Shown in pieces: positions 1 through 8,776 of a stretch of DNA of 64,000 nt; positions within the stretch are counted from its first letter, which is position 1; each line of letters opens with the position of its first letter. Made by a program: the position numbers and the translations under genes. This DNA is from Nocardioides aquaticus (lineage in GTDB: Bacteria; Actinomycetota; Actinomycetes; Propionibacteriales; Nocardioidaceae). The stretch lies in the NCBI RefSeq assembly GCF_018459925.1, contig NZ_CP075371.1, forward strand, positions 930,001 through 994,000, read 5' to 3'. Below the pieces are notes generated by a model. It was not told the DNA's origin. It was given only the letters and a program-made list of their open reading frames with translations, and did no database searches.

Positions 1-148
1 ACCTGCGACAACGGGCCCCGAGGGGGTCCCGAAGGGGGTGGCGCACGGGGTCCCAGGACCCTTCCGGCACCACACAATTCTCGCGGTGTCAAGCCCGACC
101 GAGCCTCTGACCTGCACAAACGCGGCGATCAAGGGTCGAAGGTCGTGG

Positions 149-154
149 TAAAGT
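149..154 (+). promoter_or_regulatory. Possible -10 element of the carD promoter
   Basis: A TAAAGT hexamer fits the actinobacterial TANNNT -10 pattern. It lies about 29 nt before the carD start, leaving room for a short leader with a purine-rich GGAAGGGG ribosome binding site at about 166-173. No convincing -35 box is visible 17-18 bp upstream. Bases 1-148 show no gene I can support; they probably belong to the upstream intergenic region. Confidence 0.35.
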
Positions 155-183
155 AGGGATCCCTAGGAAGGGGTACATCACAT

Positions 184-669
184 ATGGCATTCACCGTCGG
201 CGAAACGGTCGTCTACCCGAACCACGGCGCAGCGGTCATCGAGGACATCGAGACCCGCACGATCAAGGGCGAGGACCGCGAGTACCTGGTTCTTCGCATC
301 GCCGCCCAGCAGGACCTCGTGGTCCGCGTCCCGTCCTGCAACCTCGACCTCGTCGGCGTGCGCGACGTGGTCGACAAGGAGGGCCTTGACCGGGTCTTCG
401 ACGTGCTCCGTGCCGAGCACGTGGAGGAGCCGACCAACTGGTCGCGCCGCTACAAGGCGAACCTCGAGAAGCTGCACAGCGGCGACGTCATGAAGGTCTC
501 CGAGGTCGTCCGCGACCTGTGGCGTCGTGAGCGCGACCGCGGCCTGTCGGCCGGGGAGAAGCGGATGCTGGCCAAGGCCCGCCAGATCCTCGTCTCCGAG
601 CTCGCGCTGGCCGAGTCCACCAACGAGGACAAGGCCGAGTCGATCCTCGACGAGGTCCTTGCCGGCTGA
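184..669 (+). CDS. carD: CarD family RNA polymerase-binding transcription factor
   Basis: CarD binds the RNA polymerase beta subunit and the upstream edge of the transcription bubble, stabilising open complexes at many promoters including rRNA promoters. The 161-residue length is typical of the family. The N-terminal Tudor-like RNAP-interaction domain (about residues 1-60, opening [13 protein letters not shown]) is followed by a helical DNA-binding domain. Trp86 in the NWSRRY motif matches the conserved tryptophan that wedges into the bubble. The ATG start has a good purine-rich ribosome binding site. CarD next to ispD and ispF is a common actinobacterial order. A perfect 9-bp hairpin follows at 700-732. 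Confidence 0.97.
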   Translation: MAFTVGETVVYPNHGAAVIEDIETRTIKGEDREYLVLRIAAQQDLVVRVPSCNLDLVGVRDVVDKEGLDRVFDVLRAEHVEEPTNWSRRYKANLEKLHSGDVMKVSEVVRDLWRRERDRGLSAGEKRMLAKARQILVSELALAESTNEDKAESILDEVLAG

Positions 670-699
670 TCGGCACCGCACCACCCTGCTCCACGACGA

Positions 700-732
700 C
701 GGCCCCCGCGACCACCACGGTCCCGGGGGCCG
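700..732 (+). terminator. Hairpin downstream of carD
   Basis: Perfect 9-bp arms CGGCCCCCG and CGGGGGCCG flank a 15-nt loop, starting 30 nt after the carD stop. There is no U-tract, as is usual for hairpin terminators in very GC-rich actinobacteria. It could instead be a processing or stability structure. Confidence 0.5.
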
Positions 733-774
733 CGTCGCGCCCGGACGGGCCCGGCGGCCCGTACGCTGCCGCGG

Positions 775-1383
775 GTGAGCACCTACCTGCTGGTCGACGA
801 CGCCGACGACGACGAGGCGCCGCCGGCCTCGCTCGGGACCGTGGCCGAGCAGGGCCGCGGCTCGCTGCCGTTCGCGCTGCTGCACGGCGAGGCGCTGGTG
901 GCCTGCGCCGCGTGGGCGATGGGCGAGGCCGGGGTGCACCTGGTCGACATCGGCACCCCGTGGTCCTCGGTGGTCGCGGCGGAGGAGCCGTTCGTGCTCC
1001 ACGACAGCCTGTGCCCGATGACGCCGCCGGCCTTCCTGGCCGCCTGCGTGCGTGAGGCGCTGGCCACCGGCGAGGTCGTGGTCGGCGTGCGGACGGTGAC
1101 CGACACCGTCAAGCGGGTCGAGGACGGCGTCGTGGGGGAGACCGTCGACCGGGACGCCGTGTGGGCGGTGACGTCGCCGCTGGTGCTGCCGCCCGACGTG
1201 GTCGCCTCGCTGGAGGGCGAGGGGGGACCGGCTGCGCTGTCGCCGGACCTCGACCTGGCCGAGCTGCTCGCCGCCCTCGGGCGGCGGGGGCCCGTACGTC
1301 ATCTCGAGGCGCCGGGCGAGGGTCGGCGGGTGTCGACCGAGGACGACGTCGAGGTGCTCGCCGCGCTGACCGGCCCGCGCTGA
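775..1383 (+). CDS. Degenerate IspD-like protein (probable pseudoenzyme)
   Basis: This 202-residue protein resembles the C-terminal two thirds of 2-C-methyl-D-erythritol 4-phosphate cytidylyltransferase. HDSLCPMTPP (about residue 80) corresponds to the IspD HDAARP region, and TDTVKRVEDG followed by ETVDRDAVWAV matches the IspD dimerisation-arm region and the stretch before its TPQ motif. The N-terminal glycine-rich CTP loop (AAGxGxR) is absent and the ARP motif is changed to LCP, so CTP transfer looks unlikely. A complete ispD lies convergently at 1538-2227. The GTG start has TACGCT 7 nt upstream, so the message is probably leaderless. A regulatory or structural role is possible but unproven. 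Confidence 0.72.
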   Translation: MSTYLLVDDADDDEAPPASLGTVAEQGRGSLPFALLHGEALVACAAWAMGEAGVHLVDIGTPWSSVVAAEEPFVLHDSLCPMTPPAFLAACVREALATGEVVVGVRTVTDTVKRVEDGVVGETVDRDAVWAVTSPLVLPPDVVASLEGEGGPAALSPDLDLAELLAALGRRGPVRHLEAPGEGRRVSTEDDVEVLAALTGPR

Positions 1384-1422
1384 CCGGCCAACGCTGACCG
1401 GCCAACGACGACCGCGTCCTTC

Positions 1423-1515
1423 TCCACAGGGGTGCCGCCGGCGTTGACACCGCTCGCAGGTCTGAGGCGCTCGGAATCCTGCGTGCGGTGTCAACGCGGA
1501 CCGGGACCCTGTGGA
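1423..1515. repeat. 93-bp inverted-repeat hairpin element, copy 1
   Basis: Two 38-nt arms (1423-1460 and 1478-1515) form a near-perfect inverted repeat around a 17-nt loop. The outer ends read TCCACAGGG and CCCTGTGGA; the inner parts contain GTTGACACCGC and its complement. A second copy with the same arm and loop lengths is at 63648-63740. This copy sits between two convergent genes, so it may act as a bidirectional terminator. The exact duplication of geometry also fits a small non-autonomous mobile element. Confidence 0.85.
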
Positions 1516-1537
1516 GGACGGTCCCTGGAGGGCCGGG

Positions 1538-2227
1538 TCAGAGGGTGGCGAGCAGCGCCGCGGCCAGCGCGAGGTCGTCGGCCACGGTCACCTTGAGGTT
1601 GCGCGAGGAGCCGGCGACGAGGACGACGTGCAGGTCGCCGTCGGCGTACCGCTCCAGCACGCCCGCGGTGTCCGTGGCCGCGAACCCCTCGGCCCGGGCC
1701 CGGTCGAAGCCGGCGAGCAGCGGGCCGGCCCGGAAGGCCTGCGGGGTCTGCACGGCCACGGTGGCGCCGGTGACCGGGCGGGGGTCGTCGCGGCTGACCA
1801 GGGCGGTGACGGCGACGCCCGGGACGGCGCCGCCGTGCTGCCGGGCGGCGTCGACGACCGCGGTGAACAGTTCCGGCGGGGCGAGCGGGCGGGCGCCGTC
1901 GTGGATGGCGACCACGTCGACCGCACCGTCCTCGACGTCGGCACGCAGCACCTCGAGCGCCGCGGCCTCGGAGTCCGGCCGGGTCGCCCCGCCGGTCACC
2001 AGGACCACCTCGCGCTCGCCGAGCAGCGGCCGCAGCACCGCTGCCACGGCGGCCTCCTCGCCGGGCCGCGCCACGACCACCAGGCGGGCGACGTCCGGCA
2101 CGGCCAGCGCCGCACGCACCGCGTGGACGAGCACGGCATCGTCCAGGAGCGGGAGCAGCACCTTGTTCACCTCGGCACCCACCCGGGTGCCGGCGCCGGC
2201 GGCGAGGACGACGACGGCGGCGGGCAC
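1538..2227 (-). CDS. ispD: 2-C-methyl-D-erythritol 4-phosphate cytidylyltransferase
   Basis: IspD joins CTP and methylerythritol phosphate in the third step of the MEP isoprenoid pathway. The 229-residue protein has the nucleotide loop AAGAGTRVG at about residues 9-17, the GGATRPDSE motif, IHDGARPL, VAVQTPQAF and the late NLKVT region, all expected of an active IspD. The GTG start is supported by a TAGGAT hexamer exactly 6 nt upstream (leaderless pattern). The pathway partner ispF lies 1.4 kb away on the same strand, separated by nirD and two small genes on either strand, so the usual ispD-ispF operon has been split here. Confidence 0.95.
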   Translation of the reverse strand: MPAAVVVLAAGAGTRVGAEVNKVLLPLLDDAVLVHAVRAALAVPDVARLVVVARPGEEAAVAAVLRPLLGEREVVLVTGGATRPDSEAAALEVLRADVEDGAVDVVAIHDGARPLAPPELFTAVVDAARQHGGAVPGVAVTALVSRDDPRPVTGATVAVQTPQAFRAGPLLAGFDRARAEGFAATDTAGVLERYADGDLHVVLVAGSSRNLKVTVADDLALAAALLATL

Positions 2228-2305
2228 CGGAACATCCTAGGAGGCGCGGGGTGCGGTGATCCGTCGAGCAGCGGGGCCGGCGTCGGATGTCGTTCGGCGT
2301 GCGGT

Positions 2306-2665
2306 CTAGCTCGTGGGTTTACGTCCACGACAGCGGTCCCACACCGTGAGCAACGCCGCGTGGAGAACGACGTTGAGCACCGCCCCGCCCGAGGACGCGG
2401 CGACCCAGGCCCGGTCGTCGAGACCCGGCAGCTGATCGGCGAAGCGGGCCATCGAGGAAGAGGTCCAGGGCATCCCGAGGATCTCCAAGGACATGAGGCC
2501 AAGACCCCGTCCGATGTCCGCGTCGGGCGTCGGACTGATTCCTCGGAAGAGGACGAAACCGACCAGCAGGACCACGAGGACGCAGTGGTTCCACCACATG
2601 GTCCGGGCGACCAGCCGGGTCACGGAGGCTGGGCTCTCGGTAGGTGCCCCCGTCGGTGTGTCCAT
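2306..2665 (-). CDS. Small predicted membrane protein
   Basis: I do not recognise the family. The 119-residue reading starts at MDTPTGAP; an upstream in-frame ATG at 2725 would add 20 residues, but a TACGCT hexamer 7 nt before 2665 favours the shorter form. Hydrophobic stretches at about residues 27-41 and near residues 95-108 suggest two membrane helices. It lies between ispD and a divergent small gene. The call as a real gene rests on length, the helices and the promoter-like hexamer. Confidence 0.5.
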   Translation of the reverse strand: MDTPTGAPTESPASVTRLVARTMWWNHCVLVVLLVGFVLFRGISPTPDADIGRGLGLMSLEILGMPWTSSSMARFADQLPGLDDRAWVAASSGGAVLNVVLHAALLTVWDRCRGRKPTS

Positions 2666-2771
2666 CAACGAGAGCGTATTTCGGTCGAGCGGGTCGTGGA
2701 TGAGTAGATCTACCCGGATGTGCACGTCCGCCAGGCTCGAAGGGGTCAGCAGAGGTGGCTAACCTCCGGCG

Positions 2772-3200
2772 GTGGCCGACTCACCCTCAGACCCGACCCA
2801 GGACGAGGACGGCTGGGTGGGGTCGCAGCTCTGGCCCCGGTACGCGATGAACCACTCGATCAGCGTGGCGTGGCTCGACCCCGGGCTGACCCCTGCCCAC
2901 CTGAAGGCGTTCGGCGATGCGTGGGACGTCCTCGTGGTGCGCGAGGAGTGGCGCGCCTGGGTCCGCACGTGGCTCTTCCCAACGGCGCCATTCTTCGTTC
3001 TCACGGTCCGGCCGGAGCTCGACGTCAGGCGCCTGCGGAAGACGAAGTCGGGTGTCTCGATGCACCTGCCCGCGGCCGAGGTCTTCGAGGCGGACGGCGC
3101 CGACGACCTCATCGCGCTGTACGTCGGTGTCATCCATGCCATCTACTCGAAGTGGGCGCAGGTGAGCGCCTGCCCCCCTCCTCCTCCCGTCGCGACCTGA
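2772..3200 (+). CDS. Hypothetical protein of 142 residues
   Basis: No family recognised. The GTG start is preceded by TAACCT with exactly 6 nt between, matching the leaderless pattern seen across this window. The protein is soluble-looking, with tryptophans spread through the N-terminal half and a proline run before the C-terminus. Codon use at third positions is less extreme than in neighbouring housekeeping genes, suggesting an accessory gene. No partner genes give a hint of function. Confidence 0.55.
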   Translation: MADSPSDPTQDEDGWVGSQLWPRYAMNHSISVAWLDPGLTPAHLKAFGDAWDVLVVREEWRAWVRTWLFPTAPFFVLTVRPELDVRRLRKTKSGVSMHLPAAEVFEADGADDLIALYVGVIHAIYSKWAQVSACPPPPPVAT

Positions 3201-3309
3201 TCGGGTCTGTGGCGCGTCCGAGGCGCGACGCTCGAGGCGCGGGCGGACGATTTTCACGCCTGTAACAACCGGAAACGCAGCCCGAACAGACCGGACCTAG
3301 GTTCACGTC

Positions 3310-3681
3310 ATGTCGGCTCAGCGCATCCGGGAACGTGGGTCAGCAGGTCAGGAGTGGCAGCCCGTCTGCCGCGTGGCCGAGCTGGAAGTCGGGCGCGGGG
3401 TGACCGCGCTGGTGCACGGGCAGACGGTGGCGATCTTCCGGCTGGCCGAGGACGAGGTGCGCGCGCTCGGCAACCACGACCCGTACGCCCACGCCTCGAC
3501 GCTGGCCAAGGGCATCGTCGGCACCCGCGCGGGCGTGCCGTTCGTCGGCTCGCCCAGCCACCGGCACGCCTTCGACCTGCGCACGGGCCGCTGCCTCGAG
3601 GACGCCGCGGTCGGGGTCCCGGTGTACGACGTGCGCGTGCTGGAGGGGGTCGTGCTGGTCGGCTACCGCCGCGCGGGCTGA
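3310..3681 (+). CDS. nirD: NirD-like assimilatory nitrite reductase small subunit
   Basis: The 123-residue protein has the Rieske-like fold of NirD but lacks Cys-x-His cluster ligands, as NirD proteins do. Diagnostic stretches are [28 protein letters not shown] and RTGRCLED. NirD normally pairs with NirB, which is not in this window. TAGGTT lies exactly 6 nt before the ATG, so the gene looks separately transcribed as a leaderless message. Its last 19 bases overlap the end of ispF on the other strand. Confidence 0.85.
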   Translation: MSAQRIRERGSAGQEWQPVCRVAELEVGRGVTALVHGQTVAIFRLAEDEVRALGNHDPYAHASTLAKGIVGTRAGVPFVGSPSHRHAFDLRTGRCLEDAAVGVPVYDVRVLEGVVLVGYRRAG

Positions 3682-4244
3682 ACGTCCGGTCCGGCGTCCG
3701 GCCCGGCAGCGGGGACCACGAGCGCCGTGGCGATCGCGGCGACGCCCTCGCCGCGACCGGTCAGGCCCAGCCCGTCGGTGGTGGTGGCGGAGACGCTGAC
3801 CGGCCCCCCGGCGGCCGCGCCGAGCGCGGCCTCGGCCTCCGCGCGACGGCGCCCCAGGCGGGGACGGTCGCCGATCACCTGCACGCTGACGTTGCCCACG
3901 ACGTAGCCGGCGGCGCGGACCCGGGCCGCGGTCTCGGCCAGCAGCGCCACCCCAGGCGCGCCGGCCCAGGCCGGGTCGCTGGTGCCGAACTGCGAGCCCA
4001 GGTCGCCCAGGCCGGCCGCGGCGAGCAGGGCGTCGCACGCCGCGTGGGCCGCCACGTCGGCGTCGGAGTGGCCCTCCAGCCCGGCCGGCTCGTCGGGCCA
4101 GGACAGCCCGGCCAGGTGCATCGGCACGCCCGGCACGAGCCGGTGGACGTCGACACCGGTGCCCACCCGGGGCAGGGCCGCGACGGGGGTCGGGGAGGGG
4201 GCCGGGAGGTCGGTCGGAGCGGGCTCCGGAGCGAGCGGATTCAC
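3663..4244 (-). CDS. ispF: 2-C-methyl-D-erythritol 2,4-cyclodiphosphate synthase
   Basis: IspF cyclises CDP-methylerythritol 2-phosphate in the MEP pathway. After a proline-rich N-terminal extension of about 28 residues, the protein has the metal motif GVDVH (Asp-x-His), the [10 protein letters not shown] motif and the C-terminal [17 protein letters not shown] signature. The extension makes it longer (193 residues) than the usual 155-165. The GTG start has CATGAT 6 nt upstream. That hexamer is half of an ATCATG-N7-CATGAT dyad (4251-4269) shared with the divergent oxidoreductase gene. Confidence 0.95.
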   Translation of the reverse strand: MNPLAPEPAPTDLPAPSPTPVAALPRVGTGVDVHRLVPGVPMHLAGLSWPDEPAGLEGHSDADVAAHAACDALLAAAGLGDLGSQFGTSDPAWAGAPGVALLAETAARVRAAGYVVGNVSVQVIGDRPRLGRRRAEAEAALGAAAGGPVSVSATTTDGLGLTGRGEGVAAIATALVVPAAGPDAGPDVQPARR

Positions 4245-4250
4245 GTCGTG

Positions 4251-4269
4251 ATCATGCCTGAGCCATGAT
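4251..4269. promoter_or_regulatory. Symmetric divergent promoter between ispF and the molybdopterin oxidoreductase
   Basis: ATCATG and CATGAT form a perfect 6-bp dyad separated by 7 bp. Read outward, each half is a CATGAT -10-like hexamer, 6 nt from the ispF GTG on one side and 7 nt from an ATG at 4277 on the other. Both transcripts would be leaderless and start almost back to back. A dyad-binding regulator is an alternative reading. Confidence 0.5.
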
Positions 4270-4276
4270 CGGGAGC

Positions 4277-5809
4277 ATGAGCACGTCCACCCGCGCCTGG
4301 TCCCTGGCCGGCCTCGTCGCCGGTGGCGCGGGGCTGTCCGCCAGCTACGTCGTCGCCACCCTCCTCGCCGTCCGCGAGTCGCCCGTCGTCGCGGTCGCCG
4401 GGGGCGTGGTGTCGCTGACCCCGGGGCCCGTCGCCGAGTTCCTGATCGGGCTGGTCGGCCGGGCCGACAAGCCCCTGCTGCTCGGCGGCGTGGTGCTGGT
4501 GGTCCTCGTCGTGCTGGCCTGGTCCGGGCGCCTGGCCCGCCGCCGCTGGTGGGCCGCCGTCGCGGTGCTCGCGGCCCTCGCCGTGGTCGGCGGGATCGCG
4601 GTGCTGGCCCGCCGGGGGACGGGGGTGGTGGACCTGGTGCCGGTGGCGGCGGGACTGCTGGTGTGGGTCGGGACGCTCTCGGTGCTGACCGAGCCGCTGC
4701 GGCGTACCGAGGAGGCCCTGGCCGCCGGCGCGAGCGAGGCGCCGGCGAGCTCGCGGCGCACCTTCCTGATCGGGACCGGGGCCGTCGTGGGCGTCAGCGC
4801 GGTGGCCGCGCTGGCCGGGCGCCTGGCCGGGTCGGGTCGTCGCGCGGTCGAGCAGAGCCGGGCCCTGCTGCGGATCCCCCGGGTGAGCGAGCCGGCGGTG
4901 CCGGCGGGGGCCGACCTCGGGATCGAGGGCGTCCCGCCGTGGATGACCCCGGTCGAGGACTTCTACCGGATCGACACCTCCCTGGCCCCGCCGGCGATCG
5001 AGCCCGGCGCGTGGCGGCTGCGCGTGCACGGCCTGGTCGACCGCGAGCTCGACCTGGGCTTCGACGACCTGGTGGCACGAGAACGTACGGAGTCCTGGGT
5101 CACCCTGAACTGCGTCAGCAACCCCGTCGGCGGCACCCTGGTCGGCAACGCCTGGTGGTCCGGGGTGCGCCTGGCCGACCTCCTCGAGGAGGCCGGTGTC
5201 CAGGACGGCGCGGACGCGCTGCTGCAGACCTCCGAGGACGGCTGGACCTGCGGCACCCCGCTGTCGGTGGTCACCGACGGGCGCGAGGCGATGCTCGCGG
5301 TGGCGATGAACGGCCGACCGCTGCCGATCGAGCACGGCTTCCCGGTCCGCACGATCGTGCCCGGGCTGTACGGCTACGTCTCGGCGACCAAGTGGGTCGT
5401 GGACATCGAGGTGACCCGCTTCGCCGACTTCACGGCGTACTGGACCGAGCGCGGCTGGGGCGAGCAGGGCCCGGTCAAGATCGCCTCGCGCATCGACGTG
5501 CCCCGGGGCGGGTCGACCGTGCCCGCCGGGCGGGTACGGATCGGTGGCACCGCCTGGGCGCAGGGCATCGGGATCGAGGCCGTCGAGGTCGCCGTCGACG
5601 GCGGCGCCTGGCAGGCCGCCGAGCTGGCGTCGGTGCCGAACGAGGACTGCTGGGTGCAGTGGCTGGCCGCGGTCGACCTGTCCGCCGGACGGCACCAGCT
5701 GCGGGTGCGCGCGACCGACGCCGACGGCGAGGTGCAGACCGGGGTGCTGCGCGACGTGCTGCCCGACGGGGCCACGGGCTGGCACACCATCGACGTCACG
5801 GCCGACTGA
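4277..5809 (+). CDS. Membrane-anchored molybdopterin-dependent oxidoreductase (sulfite oxidase family)
   Basis: The 510-residue protein begins with about five membrane helices (residues 5-140), then has an internal twin-arginine stretch SSRRTFLIG before another hydrophobic segment. A sulfite-oxidase-type molybdopterin domain follows, with the molybdenum-ligating cysteine at about residue 279 in [11 protein letters not shown], and then an Ig-like dimerisation domain at the C-terminus. The catalytic domain should face the outside. Substrate is unknown; many members reduce or oxidise S- or N-oxides. An ATG at 4265 is possible, but the 4277 start agrees with the upstream hexamer. No partner cytochrome gene is adjacent. 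Confidence 0.88.
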   Translation: MSTSTRAWSLAGLVAGGAGLSASYVVATLLAVRESPVVAVAGGVVSLTPGPVAEFLIGLVGRADKPLLLGGVVLVVLVVLAWSGRLARRRWWAAVAVLAALAVVGGIAVLARRGTGVVDLVPVAAGLLVWVGTLSVLTEPLRRTEEALAAGASEAPASSRRTFLIGTGAVVGVSAVAALAGRLAGSGRRAVEQSRALLRIPRVSEPAVPAGADLGIEGVPPWMTPVEDFYRIDTSLAPPAIEPGAWRLRVHGLVDRELDLGFDDLVARERTESWVTLNCVSNPVGGTLVGNAWWSGVRLADLLEEAGVQDGADALLQTSEDGWTCGTPLSVVTDGREAMLAVAMNGRPLPIEHGFPVRTIVPGLYGYVSATKWVVDIEVTRFADFTAYWTERGWGEQGPVKIASRIDVPRGGSTVPAGRVRIGGTAWAQGIGIEAVEVAVDGGAWQAAELASVPNEDCWVQWLAAVDLSAGRHQLRVRATDADGEVQTGVLRDVLPDGATGWHTIDVTAD

Positions 5810-5830
5810 GGCTCACCCGGCGGTGGCGGC

Positions 5831-7141
5831 TCACCAGGCGGTGGCGGCGCCCCGGGGCGGCAGCGGGTGGTCGGCGTCGCGCAGGACGTAGACCAGGCCG
5901 CCGGAGCGGGTCAGCCAGGCGCGCTCGAGCTGGGCGCGGTCGTAGGTGCGGCGCACGCCCGACGCGCTCGAGGCGGCCGGGTCGTTGACGACCACGTCCC
6001 CGGCGGCGTCGAAGCCGACGATCACCAGCAGGTGGCCGGCCGTCGAGCCGATCGGGGCGCCGTCGAGCTCGCCGGGGCCGAAGGTGACCGAGGCGATCAG
6101 GGGGATGCCCGCGGCGATGAACCGCTCGGCCTGGCGGGCGCCGGTCAGCCGGGTCACGAAGGCCTCGCCGCCCCCGAGCCGGGAGGCCGCCCAGGCGGTG
6201 TTGAAGGCCCAGTTGCCGGTGCCGTCGTACCCGTGGTCGTAGGTCGCTCGCGCGGCCACGTCGACCCAGGGGTCGCGGTGGCCGTCCGGCACCCAGGAGG
6301 AGGCGCGGCGCCCCGGCAGCGCGTCGTAGTAGGACAGCACCATCGAGGTCGCCGTGGGGGAGCACCACGCCTCGCCGCCGCCGCCCCACTGCGGGAAGTG
6401 GCCCTGGTGGATCATCTGGGAGTAGCGCGGCACGTCGAGCACCCGGCCGCGGACGTCCCCGGGCTGCGTCGGGGCGGGCGTGCCGGCGGGCAGGCGGGAG
6501 GCCATCGCGCCGACGGCCTCCAGACGCGGGGTGGCCCGCTGGCCCTCGCGGCGCAGCAGCCGCACGCGCAGCTGGTAGGCGGTGACGCCGCCGGCGGCGG
6601 TCACGGTCCAGGTGTCGGTGTCCACGCGGGCGAGGTCGTCGCCCTGCCCGGCCACGGTCGTCCGCCGGACGTGCTGGTCGCCGGCCGCCCAACGGGCCAT
6701 CAGGTCCCAGCTGGACGTGCGCCCGTCGGCGGTGCGGCCGCGCACCTCCACCTCGACCACGCTGTCGCGCGGGGTGGCGGCCGACCAGGAGGGGATCAGC
6801 GAGGTCAGGGCGAAACCGGGCTCGTGCCAGCCCGAGCGCCACGTGCCCTCGTCGTAGCGGCGCCCGTCCAGCGTGCGGCTGCCCAGACCGGCGGCGCCGG
6901 CGGCGTCCAGGCGCAGCCGGCCGTCGCCCACCACGGTGCCGCGGCGGGTGCCGGAGGCGAAGGCGCCGTCGGTGTCCCAGCGGCGGTAGTCGACCAGGCG
7001 GGCACCGGGACCGGCGGCCGCGGGACCGGCCGCGGCGGCGGGGGAGGCGTCGGCGCGGGTCACGGGCAGCATCATCGCGCCGGTCGCGGCGGCGAGGGCG
7101 GCGAGGGGGGCGCGGCGGGAGACGGGGGTCGGGAGGCGCAT
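5831..7141 (-). CDS. Secreted C39-family cysteine peptidase
   Basis: The 436-residue protein starts with a Tat-like signal peptide (SRRAPLAAL, then a hydrophobic stretch ending near residue 30). An N-terminal region of about 200 residues looks like a beta-rich binding domain. The C-terminal peptidase_C39-like domain has Cys260 in GEAWCSPTA, His370 in AGHLLVIVGFD and Asn386-Asp387 in VVNDPAA, which form a papain-like catalytic set. The start was chosen for the signal peptide and a TACCGT hexamer 6 nt upstream; the reading frame stays open for another 1.3 kb, but that part is shadow sequence opposite cysS. Confidence 0.85.
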   Translation of the reverse strand: MRLPTPVSRRAPLAALAAATGAMMLPVTRADASPAAAAGPAAAGPGARLVDYRRWDTDGAFASGTRRGTVVGDGRLRLDAAGAAGLGSRTLDGRRYDEGTWRSGWHEPGFALTSLIPSWSAATPRDSVVEVEVRGRTADGRTSSWDLMARWAAGDQHVRRTTVAGQGDDLARVDTDTWTVTAAGGVTAYQLRVRLLRREGQRATPRLEAVGAMASRLPAGTPAPTQPGDVRGRVLDVPRYSQMIHQGHFPQWGGGGEAWCSPTATSMVLSYYDALPGRRASSWVPDGHRDPWVDVAARATYDHGYDGTGNWAFNTAWAASRLGGGEAFVTRLTGARQAERFIAAGIPLIASVTFGPGELDGAPIGSTAGHLLVIVGFDAAGDVVVNDPAASSASGVRRTYDRAQLERAWLTRSGGLVYVLRDADHPLPPRGAATAW

Positions 7142-7187
7142 CGGCCCACGGTACGTCCCACCGGCCCCACGCGTCCCAGGATCCACC

Positions 7188-7253
7188 GCCGAGACGACCC
7201 TCGCGGACAGCCGAGATGACGATTGCGGCGCCTCGAGGTGACGCTCGCGGCGC
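7188..7253 (+). repeat. Dispersed 22-bp tandem repeat, locus A (3 units)
   Basis: Three units of 21-22 bp lie between divergent genes. This is the most diverged first unit in the family (GAGACGACCCTCGCGG instead of GAGATGACGCTCGCGG), and the second unit has ATTGCGG. The last unit is the CTCGAGGTGACG variant found at most loci. Confidence 0.85.
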
Positions 7254-7303
7254 TCGGGAGCCACGGATACGACGCTGGGCCGCGTCGTCCCTAGACTGTC
7301 GTG

Positions 7304-8725
7304 GTGACCTTCCGCCTGTACGACACCGCGACCCGCGGGGTGCGCGACTTCGTGCCCCTCGTCGAGGGCCACGCGGGGCTGTACCTCTGCGGACTCACCG
7401 TCCAGTCCGAGCCGCACGTCGGGCACCTGCGCTCCGGCATCAACTTCGACGTCCTGCAGCGCTGGCTGCGACACCGCGGGTTCGAGGTCACCTTCATCCG
7501 CAACGTCACCGACATCGACGACAAGATCCTGGCCAAGGCCGACGAGCAGGGCACGCCCTGGTACGCGCTGGCCTCGACGATGAAGCGCCAGCTCGACGCC
7601 GCGTACGCCGCCCTCAACGTCGCGCCCCCGACCTACGAGCCGGCCGCGACCGGTCACGTGCCGGAGATGCTGGAGCTGATCGAGCAGCTGATCGAGCGCG
7701 GGCACGCGTACGCCGCCGAGGACGGGTCGGCCGACGTCTACTTCGACGTCCGGTCGTGGCCGTCGTACGGCGAGCTGACCCGCCAGGGCATCGACGACAT
7801 GGAGGCCGCCGGCGACGCCGACCCGCGCGGCAAGCGCGACCCGCGCGACTTCGCCCTGTGGAAGGGCGCCAAGGACGGCGAGCCGACGACCGCCTCCTGG
7901 CCCAGCCCGTGGGGCCGCGGCCGCCCGGGGTGGCACATCGAGTGCTCCGCGATGGCCGGCAAGTACCTCGGGCCCGCCTTCGACGTGCACGGCGGCGGCG
8001 TCGACCTGCGCTTCCCGCACCACGAGAACGAGCAGGCCCAGTCCCGCGCCGCCGGCCGCCCGTTCGCGACGTACTGGATGCACAACGCCTGGATCACCAC
8101 GGCCGGCGAGAAGATGAGCAAGTCGCTCGGCAACTCGCTGGTCGTCTCCCAGGTCCTGGAGCGGGTCCGGGGCATCGAGCTGCGCTTCTACATGGTCGCC
8201 GCGCACTACCGCTCGCACGTCGAGTTCAGCACCGAGGCGCTCGAGGAGGCCGCGGTCGGCTTCCGCCGGATCGAGCAGCTGCTCGACCGCCTCGGCCTCG
8301 GCGCCGGCCGTGAGGAGACCCCGGCCGCCGAGCTGCCCGCGGCGTTCGTCGAGGCGCTCGACGACGACCTCGGTACGCCGGCCGCGGTCGCGGTGCTCCA
8401 CGACACCGTCCGCGAGGCCAACCGCCTCGCCGACGCCGGCGAGCACGACCGCGCCCGCGAGCGCGGCGCCGCCGTGGTCGCGATGCTCGACGTGCTCGGG
8501 CTCGACCCGGCCGACCCGGCCTGGCGCGCCACCGGCGGCGACGCCGACCGCGAGACCGCGCTGACCTCAGCCCTCGACTCGCTGCTCGGCGCGCTCCTCG
8601 CGGAGCGCGACGCGGCGCGGGCGAGCAAGGACTTCGCCACCGCCGACACGATCCGCGACCGCCTGAAGGCGGCCGGCATCGAGGTCGAGGACACCCCCGA
8701 CGGACCGAGATGGAGCCTCAGCTGA
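7304..8725 (+). CDS. cysS: Cysteinyl-tRNA synthetase
   Basis: CysS charges tRNA-Cys. The class I signatures are complete: LYLCGLTV with the HVGH nucleotide motif near the N-terminus, [24 protein letters not shown] for zinc and substrate binding, and KMSKS at about residue 270. Length (473) is normal. Two GTG codons are adjacent; the second (7304) lies exactly 6 nt after a TAGACT hexamer, matching the leaderless spacing of neighbouring genes, so I chose it over 7301. rlmB follows on the same strand 51 nt downstream, the usual actinobacterial arrangement. Confidence 0.97.
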   Translation: MTFRLYDTATRGVRDFVPLVEGHAGLYLCGLTVQSEPHVGHLRSGINFDVLQRWLRHRGFEVTFIRNVTDIDDKILAKADEQGTPWYALASTMKRQLDAAYAALNVAPPTYEPAATGHVPEMLELIEQLIERGHAYAAEDGSADVYFDVRSWPSYGELTRQGIDDMEAAGDADPRGKRDPRDFALWKGAKDGEPTTASWPSPWGRGRPGWHIECSAMAGKYLGPAFDVHGGGVDLRFPHHENEQAQSRAAGRPFATYWMHNAWITTAGEKMSKSLGNSLVVSQVLERVRGIELRFYMVAAHYRSHVEFSTEALEEAAVGFRRIEQLLDRLGLGAGREETPAAELPAAFVEALDDDLGTPAAVAVLHDTVREANRLADAGEHDRARERGAAVVAMLDVLGLDPADPAWRATGGDADRETALTSALDSLLGALLAERDAARASKDFATADTIRDRLKAAGIEVEDTPDGPRWSLS

Positions 8726-8776
8726 TGGCAGGGATCTCGCTCCGCTCGCTCCTCAATCACCGTGAAGGACACTGAC

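Noticed and set aside
2306-2725. Longer form of the small membrane protein starting at 2725
   Set aside because: The TACGCT hexamer 7 nt before 2665 and the polar extra residues favour the shorter form, though this is not certain.
3310-3681. NirD-like gene as a true Rieske ferredoxin
   Set aside because: The Cys-x-His cluster-binding motifs are missing, as is usual for NirD.
7142-8446. A 5' extension of the C39 peptidase gene to 871 residues
   Set aside because: It lies entirely opposite cysS and has no family similarity. A signal peptide and a -10-like hexamer mark the start at 7141.
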